Shown here: in pieces, positions 1 to 5,966 of the stretch
Layout: each line of letters opens with the position of its first letter
How positions within the stretch are numbered: position 1 is the stretch's first letter
Assembly: GCA_038238115.1 (NCBI GenBank)
Contig: JBBRYB010000100.1
Location: 1-9,068, forward strand
Direction of reading: 5' to 3'
Length of the DNA: 9,068 nucleotides
DNA from: JBBRYB01 sp038238115
GTDB lineage: Bacteria; Actinomycetota; Actinomycetes; Propionibacteriales; Nocardioidaceae
Translations under genes and position numbers: made by a program
The notes under the pieces: generated by a model
The model's database searches: none
Told to the model about the DNA's origin: nothing
The model's input: the letters and a program-made list of their open reading frames with translations, nothing else

Positions 1-1707
1 ACCTTCGGTCCGCTTGATGACTCGGCCCGTGAGTGTGATCGTGTTGTGGTCGAGCAGCGCAGCACGCTTCGCGACCCAAGGGCCGTTTGAGACCTTGGAG
101 TTGAGCGACTTGGTGAGGAGCGTCAGGTTGCCGAAGCGATGGATTCGGGCCTGGCGAGCTTCCGCCTCCTCGGGAGCTGCCAGCGGCCAAGTTTCCGTCC
201 ATGACCGTGGAATGAGATGCTCGATCGGGTAGCCCTTGCGCTCGATCTGCGGCTGTCCTGTCTCGGCCCGGTAGTGGTCCTCGATGGCCTCCAGGACCAT
301 GCGCAGTCGCCCACGGGGGAAGCGGGAGTAGGCGGCCTCGGTCGTGAGGGTCATCCGCAGTTCCTCATCGCCCGGCCAGTAGGTGCTGGTGACGTTCAGC
401 CGCGCAAGGTGTCCCGTGACCCGCTCGACGAGCTCGGCGGCGGGAACGGCGGAGTTTGCTGCAATGACGTCGGCGACGATACGCCCGAGGTCGCTGCCCG
501 ACAGCCGGAGCAACTGGCGGCGTACGACCCAGCTCTCCGCCACTCGGATGATCCTGTCGACCGAGTCCTGCGCCAGATCACGACCAGGTTCATGAAGCCA
601 AATGAGTAACGGCTTGAGGACTTCAACCCCTCCCGCCTGCATCCGGTAGACCGCCATCTCTGACGCATCGAGGCTCCCGCCAGGACGCGCGGCTGCCTCG
701 GTCCATGCTTCGTACTGCTGCGCTTGCTTCTTGATCACGGGCAGCAGGTCAGCCATCTTGTGACCGGACTCCAACTCGACGTACGACTTGAACCGGTTGA
801 ACGTCGCCTGCGGGCTGACCTCCTCACCGGTGCGCGCCACGAGCCACTGGTTGATGAACAGCGAGCTGCGGCTCACAAAGTTGCGCCCGACGCTGACCTC
901 CTTCATCCAGAACTTGGTCTCGAAGGGCCAATCGTCACGGTAGGCCTTCGTGGTGTCGCCACCCTCAGCCTCAAGACGCTGGAACACGAAGTTGCGAACC
1001 AGGTCAGCAGCGGTGAGTGGAGTGCCGCGCGCGTTGAGGGTCTCGAAGATCTCCTGGGAGTTCTCGGACGCCTCCAGCTCAATGGAGACCAACTGAAGAC
1101 CGTCGAGCAGGACGTTCGTGAGCTCCTTCGCCTTGTCGACATACCCCTCGGACTCCGGCGCACCAAGCCACTGCTCGACGACAGTCGAGAAGTAGCGGTG
1201 AGCCGCGACGATCTGCGAGTCGGAGTGCTGAAGGTCGGCGTGGTCGACCGGCGGTTCGGCTGACATCACCTCGTCGAAGCCGGCCCGGTCCTTGTTGAGG
1301 TGGCGGACCTTCAGTCGGCTGTCGCCATCCTCAATGTAGATCTCGTCGTTGTGGGTGAGCCGTTCGAGCTGCCCAGAAAGTTTCGCGTGCCCTGACTCCG
1401 CGAGCAGGGCGCAGGTGGCATCCGCGAGAATCTGCAAGGTGGTCAGGCGCTGCTGACCGTCGATCACGTTCCAGGTCGTAAGGCGCTTGCTCTGGGCCTC
1501 GTGGGACTGGATCACGACCGCTCCAAAGAAGTGGGTCGCGTTCAGGTGCGGCTCGGCGATCCGGAGCTTGGCGATGCGCCGGATGTCCTTCCAGAGTGGC
1601 TCCCACTGCTCGTCCTCTTTCCAGACATACGGGCGCTGGAACAGCGGGATGACGAAGTGCTGCGGCAGGTTGAACAACTGCAGCGGCGTCCGCTTGAATG
1701 TCTCCAC
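1..1707 (-). CDS. GmrSD-like DUF262-DUF1524 restriction protein (3' end cut by window)
   Basis: The minus-strand frame stays open for 569 codons from a GTG at 1705-1707 to the window edge with no stop, so the C-terminus is missing. Residues 20-29 read IPLFQRPYVW and residues 83-90 DGQQRLTT, the signature of the DUF262 (GmrS-like, ParB-fold nucleotide-binding) domain. IFETLNARGT follows near residue 220. The C-terminal part carries EHLIPRSW (H497, P500) and FGNLTLL with NSKVSN (G526, N527), the HxxP/GNL pattern of the DUF1524 (GmrD) His-Me finger nuclease. Single-chain DUF262-DUF1524 proteins are known as type IV restriction enzymes that cut modified phage DNA using NTP. That role is inferred here from family membership. 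An AGGA at 1715-1718, 7 nt before the GTG, supports this start. An in-frame TTG further upstream has its purine-rich stretch only about 2 nt away and is less likely. The gene diverges from the relaxase gene. Probably only a few tens of residues are lost. Confidence 0.93.
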   Translation of the reverse strand, partial: METFKRTPLQLFNLPQHFVIPLFQRPYVWKEDEQWEPLWKDIRRIAKLRIAEPHLNATHFFGAVVIQSHEAQSKRLTTWNVIDGQQRLTTLQILADATCALLAESGHAKLSGQLERLTHNDEIYIEDGDSRLKVRHLNKDRAGFDEVMSAEPPVDHADLQHSDSQIVAAHRYFSTVVEQWLGAPESEGYVDKAKELTNVLLDGLQLVSIELEASENSQEIFETLNARGTPLTAADLVRNFVFQRLEAEGGDTTKAYRDDWPFETKFWMKEVSVGRNFVSRSSLFINQWLVARTGEEVSPQATFNRFKSYVELESGHKMADLLPVIKKQAQQYEAWTEAAARPGGSLDASEMAVYRMQAGGVEVLKPLLIWLHEPGRDLAQDSVDRIIRVAESWVVRRQLLRLSGSDLGRIVADVIAANSAVPAAELVERVTGHLARLNVTSTYWPGDEELRMTLTTEAAYSRFPRGRLRMVLEAIEDHYRAETGQPQIERKGYPIEHLIPRSWTETWPLAAPEEAEARQARIHRFGNLTLLTKSLNSKVSNGPWVAKRAALLDHNTITLTGRVIKRTEG

Positions 1708-1876
1708 GGGACCATCCTGCCGTGAACCTTCGACAACAAGTCGTAGATGCCTCGTAGTCAATTCTCCTCAGTCTCGTTCTCGACCGCCTTCACTACCCAT
1801 CGACGGTCACTTACGGCTCCCAGATCTTCCCTCCCGACGGCCCTTCTCACCCCCACTTCGAGCGGCACGCATGCTA

Positions 1877-1950
1877 CGAAAGTAGGCAATCCCACGGGCG
1901 CGAAAGTGGGTCTGAACTGCGGGTTTGTGGTTGTTGACGGTTGTTGACGG
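1877..1950. promoter_or_regulatory. Repeat-bearing relaxase upstream region, possible oriT or operator
   Basis: This lies in the 254-bp gap between the divergent restriction and relaxase genes. Visible elements are two direct boxes, CGAAAGTAGGCA (1877-1888) and CGAAAGTGGGTC (1901-1912), 24 bp apart; an inverted pair CCCAC (1891-1895) and GTGGG (1906-1910); and an exact 10-bp tandem repeat TTGTTGACGG at 1931-1940 and 1941-1950. MobF relaxases often have their nick site close to their own gene, so this is the natural place for an oriT. No nick sequence can be recognised, and an operator for the nearby XRE protein is equally possible. The rest of the gap (1708-1876) holds nothing I recognise. 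Confidence 0.35.
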
Positions 1951-1961
1951 AGGCGGTTTCG

Positions 1962-4505
1962 ATGCACGGTGGCATGAAGGTCTACCGGGGCGTAGCGGCG
2001 GCAGCGCGGCACTACGTCGAGGCCGACCGTTCGCGCGCTGATAACTACTACCTCGCCGAGGGCAGCGGTGTTGCCATGCGGATCGTCGCCACCCCGGACA
2101 GCGTCGAGCACCGCATCGACATGGACGGCGAGATCTACGAGAAGTGGGTCGCCGGGTTCGACGTCGAGACCGGTGCCGCGAAAGGTCACCTGCGGAAGGA
2201 CAACCAAGCGGTGCGGTTCGTCGAAGTGACCGTGAACGGGCCGAAGACGTGGTCACTCGCGGCAGCGTTGCACCCCGAAGTCGCCGAGGCGTACGACGCG
2301 GCCCAGATGGCGGCGGCTGAGGAGATCATCGGCTGGCTCGCCTCACACGCGACGACCCGGGTTGGCCCGCGCGGGCGGCAGGTGCAGGTGCCCGTGGAGC
2401 AGATCGAGGCGGCCGTCGTACGGCACTTCACCTCCCGCGCTGGTGACCCGCATCGGCACCTGCACCTCCAGATCAACGCGCGGGCCTTCGCGCAAGGCGC
2501 ATGGCGGGGTCTCCACACGGTCGGGGTCCGCGACAGCCTGGAGGCCATCAACGGCATCGGGCACGCGGCAGTGATGACCCACCCGGCGTTCCGGCTGGCG
2601 CTGGCCGCACAAGGACTGACGCTCGACGCCGAGTCCGGCGAGGTCACCTCGTTGACCCCATACACCGGTGCGTTCAGCGCCCGTGCGCGGCAGATCGAAA
2701 CGAACATCGACACCTACGAGGCGCAGTGGCGGGCCGACCACCCGGGCGAGGAGCCCAGGCCGGCGTTGCAGCAGGCATGGGATCGCCGCGCGTGGGCTGA
2801 CGCGCGCCCCGACAAGGTGGTGCCGACGTCGGGTGAGCAGTTGCAGCAGCGCTGGGTCGAGGAGTTGCACGAGCTCGGCTACGTCGCACCTTCCGTTGCC
2901 TCGGTCGCATCGCCGTTGCGCCCGGGGTCGCTGGACCGCAACGGGCTGGTCGACCTCGCAATGGTCCGGCTCGGTGCGCGACGCTCCGCATGGAACGCAG
3001 CCGATGCCCGGGGCGAGGTCGAGCGGCTGATCTCTTCGACTGGTGGGGTCGTCGACGGAGCCGTGCGCCGCGAGCTGGCCGAGGACCTGACCGCGCGGGT
3101 GGTCGCCGCGTCTCGCCCGTTGCTCGGCCGATCCGATGTTCCCGAGCACTTGCGCGCCCTGACGTCGACCGATGTGCTCGCCGTCGAGCACGAGATCGTT
3201 GACCGCATCACCCAGCGTGCCGAGGCCAAGACCCTCACTCTCGTCGAAGGTGCCGCGGGTGCGGGCAAGACGACCCGGTTGGCGGCAACGCTAAAGTCGG
3301 TCGAGTCTCAGGGACACCGGATGCTCGTGGTCACGCCGACTCGCAAGGCCGCGCAGGTCGCGACCGCCGAGGTCGGCAGCTCGGCGCATTCAGTGGCGTG
3401 GCTTCTGCATCAGCACGGATTCCGATGGGACCAGGACGGGCGCTGGACTCGCGTCGAAGCGCAGCCATCGCGCGGTGCGGTTCTCTCCCCCGGCGACCTG
3501 ATGGTTGTCGACGAGGCCGGGATGCTCGACCAGGACACCGCCCGAGCGCTCCTGCACCTGTCCGACGAGATGCGGGCTCGGGTGATGCTGGTCGGTGACC
3601 GGCATCAACTTCCCGCCGTTGGACGTGGAGGCGTGCTCGACCTCGCTGTCCGCTACGCACCTGACCGGGTAGCCGCCCAGCTCGACACCGTCCGCCGCTT
3701 CGCCGACCCGGCCTACGCCCAGCTGTCGTTGCGGATGCGCACCGGCGAGAAGCCCGGCGAGGTGTTCGACGAACTGGTCCGCCGAGGCGAGATCGTGGTG
3801 CACGCCAGCGAGGTCGAACGCGTCCAGAAACTCGCTGTCCGCACCACCTTCGGCGAGCTGGTGGTCGCAGACACCCGCAAGCAGGTCGGCAAGATCAACG
3901 GCCTCACCCACCAGGTCCGCAAGACCGTCGCCGAGGTGACCGACGACGTAGTGACGGCCGCGGGCGAGCGGATCGGCGTGGGCGACCGGATCGCCACGCG
4001 CCGCAACGACCACGACGCAGACGTCGCCAACCGCGAGACCTGGACGGTCCTCGCCTGTAACAACGGCACGCTCTCGGTTCAGGGCGAGGCAGGCAAGCGG
4101 GTGCTGCCGGCCGACTATGTGCGTGCTCACGTCGAGCTCGCCTACGCAACGACCGCCTACGGCGCACAAGGCTCCACCGTGCCGGTCTCCCACGTCATCG
4201 TCGGCGAGCACACCGGAGCAGCCTCGGCCTACGTCGGCATGACCCGAGGGCGCGAGCGCAACATCGCGCACTTCGTCGCCGAGTCCGTCGAAGACGCCCG
4301 CAACCAGTGGATTGCCGTCTTCGGCCGCGACCGCGCCGACCTCGGCCCTACCCACGCACGCGGAACTGCTGCCGAAGCCATCGACCGCTACGGCCCCAAC
4401 GCACCGAAGCGCCCCGCCCAGCGGCGGGTGGCCCGACGCAGCGAGGACGACTTCGGATACCGGCCCCCGGCATCCTCGCCATCCGGCCCGAACCTCGGCC
4501 TTTAG
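1962..4505 (+). CDS. MobF-family relaxase/helicase (TrwC/TraI-like)
   Basis: This 847-aa conjugative relaxase would nick one strand at oriT, stay attached to the 5' end and unwind the DNA for transfer. The N-terminal TrwC relaxase domain (about residues 1-300) has candidate catalytic tyrosines Y8, Y18, Y29 and Y30 and the metal-binding HRHLHLQIN motif with H164, H166 and H168. The C-terminal half is a RecD/TraI-type SF1 helicase: Walker A GAAGAGKTT (430-438, K436), Walker B VVDEAGML (515-522), GDRHQLPAVGRGG from 545, AYGAQGST around 731-738, and YVGMTRGRERN from 757. ATG 1962 is chosen because GGAGG at 1949-1953 sits 8 nt upstream; a TTG at 1941 is in frame but has no good ribosome site. The protein is shorter than many actinobacterial TraA-type relaxases, and no extra C-terminal domain is seen. 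Its stop overlaps the stop of the convergent XRE gene. No coupling protein or secretion genes are in the window. Confidence 0.93.
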   Translation: MHGGMKVYRGVAAAARHYVEADRSRADNYYLAEGSGVAMRIVATPDSVEHRIDMDGEIYEKWVAGFDVETGAAKGHLRKDNQAVRFVEVTVNGPKTWSLAAALHPEVAEAYDAAQMAAAEEIIGWLASHATTRVGPRGRQVQVPVEQIEAAVVRHFTSRAGDPHRHLHLQINARAFAQGAWRGLHTVGVRDSLEAINGIGHAAVMTHPAFRLALAAQGLTLDAESGEVTSLTPYTGAFSARARQIETNIDTYEAQWRADHPGEEPRPALQQAWDRRAWADARPDKVVPTSGEQLQQRWVEELHELGYVAPSVASVASPLRPGSLDRNGLVDLAMVRLGARRSAWNAADARGEVERLISSTGGVVDGAVRRELAEDLTARVVAASRPLLGRSDVPEHLRALTSTDVLAVEHEIVDRITQRAEAKTLTLVEGAAGAGKTTRLAATLKSVESQGHRMLVVTPTRKAAQVATAEVGSSAHSVAWLLHQHGFRWDQDGRWTRVEAQPSRGAVLSPGDLMVVDEAGMLDQDTARALLHLSDEMRARVMLVGDRHQLPAVGRGGVLDLAVRYAPDRVAAQLDTVRRFADPAYAQLSLRMRTGEKPGEVFDELVRRGEIVVHASEVERVQKLAVRTTFGELVVADTRKQVGKINGLTHQVRKTVAEVTDDVVTAAGERIGVGDRIATRRNDHDADVANRETWTVLACNNGTLSVQGEAGKRVLPADYVRAHVELAYATTAYGAQGSTVPVSHVIVGEHTGAASAYVGMTRGRERNIAHFVAESVEDARNQWIAVFGRDRADLGPTHARGTAAEAIDRYGPNAPKRPAQRRVARRSEDDFGYRPPASSPSGPNLGL

Positions 4506-5140
4506 CTCGGCGGGCGCGGGTCGAAGCGCGACCGCTGTGGCGGTGGCGCAGGAGGTGGTGGCGGCAGGGGGTCGTACCAGCGGATTCGGGCGTGCTGCGT
4601 CCCCGACGTGAAGTCGAGCCCGTACACCTTCATGCGTCGAGTCGCCGACTCGATCGCGGGACGCCACTCTTCCCCAACCGGGTCGGGGAGGTCGAGCTCA
4701 TCCCAGAGATCGATGAGCAGGCCACCGTCGATCCAGTTGAGCATCTGCATCGGTAGCCCGCGGCGGATCAGATTCTCGTAGACGCCTTTGCGCTCCTCGC
4801 GGTCGAGCATGTTCCACGTCCGCATGCCAGCTTCGCGGATCTCGTCAGGGATCTCCAACGTCGCGAAGCACGTCGGCGGCTCGACCGCCCACAGCTCGCT
4901 CGGCGCCCAGAACTTCACGATCCCCGGCGGGTGGTGCTCGACCCAGTCGATGTGCTTGCGCAGCGTCAACTCGTGGCCGATGACCCCGAGAATCCGCGAC
5001 ACGACCTTCAGCGACGGCGACTTCAACCCGCGTTCGTACGCCGACAACGTCGCCTGCGACGTACCGGCCAGGGCCGCGAGCTGAGCCTGCGTCAGACCCT
5101 TCGCCCGCCGCGCTCTCCCGATGAGGAACGGCCCGTCCAT
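4502..5140 (-). CDS. XRE-family HTH regulator with antitoxin-like C-terminal domain
   Basis: This is a 212-aa protein. Residues about 6-58 form a Cro/C1-type HTH (IGRARRAKGLTQAQLAALAG, then SQATLSAYERG). The rest (about 75-185) contains TCFATLEIP, then ENLIRRGLP and WIDGGLLIDLWDELDLP. I associate this arrangement with XRE regulators that sit beside nucleotidyltransferase toxins, but no toxin partner is adjacent here, so that link is tentative. The C-terminus ends in a proline-rich tail (PPPPPAPPP). ATG 5138-5140 is preferred over an upstream in-frame ATG at 5197 because the HTH begins directly after it and a TATGTT -10-like hexamer (5147-5152) lies 6 nt before it, suggesting a leaderless transcript. 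The gene is convergent with the relaxase and divergent from the excisionase-like gene, so it may control the latter. Confidence 0.85.
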   Translation of the reverse strand: MDGPFLIGRARRAKGLTQAQLAALAGTSQATLSAYERGLKSPSLKVVSRILGVIGHELTLRKHIDWVEHHPPGIVKFWAPSELWAVEPPTCFATLEIPDEIREAGMRTWNMLDREERKGVYENLIRRGLPMQMLNWIDGGLLIDLWDELDLPDPVGEEWRPAIESATRRMKVYGLDFTSGTQHARIRWYDPLPPPPPAPPPQRSRFDPRPPS

Positions 5141-5146
5141 GCCACC

Positions 5147-5232
5147 AACATATCCAATCGGGTGTTGCAGACCTCGAAAGTGGACCACCCGGAACACCTA
5201 CCTGTTGCCGCGGACCACCCCGGTTCGCAACA
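5147..5232. promoter_or_regulatory. Divergent control region between XRE regulator and excisionase-like gene
   Basis: This region holds a putative leaderless -10 (TATGTT on the minus strand, 5147-5152) for the XRE gene and several repeated boxes. TGTTGC occurs at 5163-5168 and 5203-5208, with the inverted GCAACA at 5227-5232. GGACCACCC occurs at 5182-5190 and 5212-5220, exactly 30 bp apart. CGAAAGTGGACC at 5175-5186 matches the boxes upstream of the relaxase. The layout is what an operator for one of the flanking HTH proteins would look like. No clear -35/-10 pair for the plus-strand gene is visible. Confidence 0.5.
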
Positions 5233-5245
5233 ACCAGGAGGAACC

Positions 5246-5494
5246 ATGAACAAGCACAGGAACGACACCCCCTTCCACGAGCGCAACGACGACGAGCTGC
5301 TGACCCTGGAGGAGGTTGCCGAAATCCTGAAAACGTCGGAGAACACCGTCCGCTGGTGGCGCCAGCAGGGCACCGGCCCGGAGTTCTTCAAGATCGGTCG
5401 CCGGCTCTACACCACCGTCGGCCAGCTGCGCGCCTTCATCCGCAAGCAGCGTCTCGCCGCCAAGCCCGTCATCGGCCGGCCGAAGGCGGTGTGA
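5246..5494 (+). CDS. Excisionase-like small HTH protein (MerR-superfamily, HTH_17 type)
   Basis: This is an 82-aa protein. LLTLEEVAEILKTSENTVRWW (residues ~19-39, a helix-turn-helix) is followed by GPEFFKIGRRLYTTVGQLRAFI, the wing and closing helix typical of excisionase/AlpA-type winged-helix proteins. The C-terminus is basic (KQRLAAKPVIGRPKAV). Such proteins either bend DNA at attachment sites to direct excision or act as small transcriptional regulators; which applies is not visible here. A near-perfect ribosome site AGGAGGAA (5236-5243) fixes the ATG at 5246. A longer reading of the same frame from 4931 overlaps the XRE gene and is rejected. The next gene starts 3 bp after this stop, indicating an operon. 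No integrase is adjacent. Confidence 0.88.
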   Translation: MNKHRNDTPFHERNDDELLTLEEVAEILKTSENTVRWWRQQGTGPEFFKIGRRLYTTVGQLRAFIRKQRLAAKPVIGRPKAV

Positions 5495-5497
5495 GCG

Positions 5498-5779
5498 ATG
5501 GACGATCCGCGCCACGTCTTCCTCGACGCCCACGCCGTGATGGTCCGCTATGGCTGGGGCAAGACCAAGGGCTACCAGAACCTCAAGGACCGGACTCTGG
5601 TGCCACCGCCTGTCATGACCCACCCCGACCGCTGGCGCCTCGACCAACTCCTGGCCTGGGAGGAGAAGCGGATGGCTCTCGCCGAGTCCGCTCTGGATGC
5701 CTTGCTCGGACCCGAGCGGGAGGAGGTGAGCATCGTCGACCTGCTCCCCCAACCCAAACGACGACGGCGTGCGGGGTGA
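5498..5779 (+). CDS. Small AlpA-like HTH protein, second gene of operon
   Basis: This is a 93-aa protein starting 3 bp after the stop of the excisionase-like gene, so the two are probably co-transcribed and translationally coupled. I do not recognise a named family with certainty. The stretch LDAHAVMVRYGWGKTKGYQN, then LVPPPV and WRLDQLLAWEEK, follows the AlpA/excisionase pattern: an HTH, a short proline-rich turn, then a Trp-initiated helix, although the usual LG(R)xxRW wing is degenerate. The C-terminal third (ESALDALLGPEREEV) is acidic-helical and ends in a basic PKRRRRAG tail that could bind DNA. A partner for its neighbour, a second directionality factor or a local repressor are all possible. 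Confidence 0.75.
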   Translation: MDDPRHVFLDAHAVMVRYGWGKTKGYQNLKDRTLVPPPVMTHPDRWRLDQLLAWEEKRMALAESALDALLGPEREEVSIVDLLPQPKRRRRAG

Positions 5780-5786
5780 TCCAGAA

Positions 5787-5807
5787 TGTTGCCACAGCGG
5801 AGCAACA
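5787..5807. repeat. Small inverted repeat TGTTGC/GCAACA
   Basis: TGTTGC (5787-5792) and GCAACA (5802-5807) form a 6-bp inverted repeat around a 9-bp centre, just after the stop of the 93-aa gene. The same two hexamers appear in the control region before the excisionase-like gene (5163, 5203, 5227), so a protein-binding site is more likely than a terminator. No T-run follows on the plus strand. Confidence 0.45.
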
Positions 5808-5813
5808 AATCTC

Positions 5814-5869
5814 GGACCCGTACCGTTCTGTAACGTCGCTATGCCCTGGACCCGTACCGTTCTGTGACG
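5814..5869. repeat. Pair of 22-bp direct repeats, 34 bp apart
   Basis: The copies at 5814-5835 and 5848-5869 differ at one base in 22. Both begin GGACCCGTACCGTTCTGT and end in AACG or GACG. The copy-to-copy distance is 34 bp, with an unrelated 12-bp spacer. They lie between the small HTH operon and the ATPase gene. No coding frame explains them. They could be binding sites for a regulator or recombination factor. Confidence 0.8.
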
Positions 5870-5897
5870 CGACAGAGTCAGCACCACGCCCGATTTT

Positions 5898-5966
5898 GTA
5901 GCGTAGGCTCGCTCGAAATACTAGGGTTGGAATGCCCGAAACTGTAGTGTTGGTGACATGGTGAAA
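5898..5966. promoter_or_regulatory. Three 23-bp imperfect repeats over the DUF4143 gene promoter/start
   Basis: Repeats begin at 5898, 5921 and 5944 with an exact 23-bp step: GTAGCGTAGG, CTAGGGTTGG and GTAGTGTTGG, with the A-rich ends CGAAA, CGAAA and TGAAA placed at the same phase. Each carries a TAGNGT hexamer. The third hexamer (TAGTGT, 5945-5950) is 7 nt before the ATG and could be the -10 of a leaderless transcript. The third repeat runs into the coding region. The 23-bp step is about two helical turns, so a protein bound to all three would sit on one face and cover the promoter. Autoregulation is inferred. Confidence 0.5.

Noticed and set aside
724..1263. Open plus-strand frame of 179 aa
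   Set aside because: It is the antisense shadow of the DUF262 gene, which carries conserved motifs (IFETLNARGT region) across the same bases.
1934..1949. TTGACG as -35 element for the relaxase
   Set aside because: A matching -10 would fall at or beyond the start codon, so the transcript could not include the ribosome site.
1941..1961. TTG start giving seven extra residues to the relaxase
   Set aside because: The TTG lies inside a tandem repeat with no ribosome site, whereas ATG 1962 has GGAGG 8 nt upstream.
3390..4667. Long 425-aa open frame on the minus strand
   Set aside because: It lies opposite the relaxase helicase domain, whose motifs are unmistakable; high-GC DNA commonly opens such antisense frames, and the translation has no recognisable domain.
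5787..5807. Rho-independent terminator after the 93-aa gene
   Set aside because: The stem is only 6 bp with a 9-base loop and no T-run follows; the same hexamers recur in another control region, favouring a binding site.
5198..5887. 229-aa minus-strand frame across the small HTH operon
   Set aside because: It overlaps both small HTH genes, which have a strong ribosome site and coupled starts; the antisense translation shows no motif.
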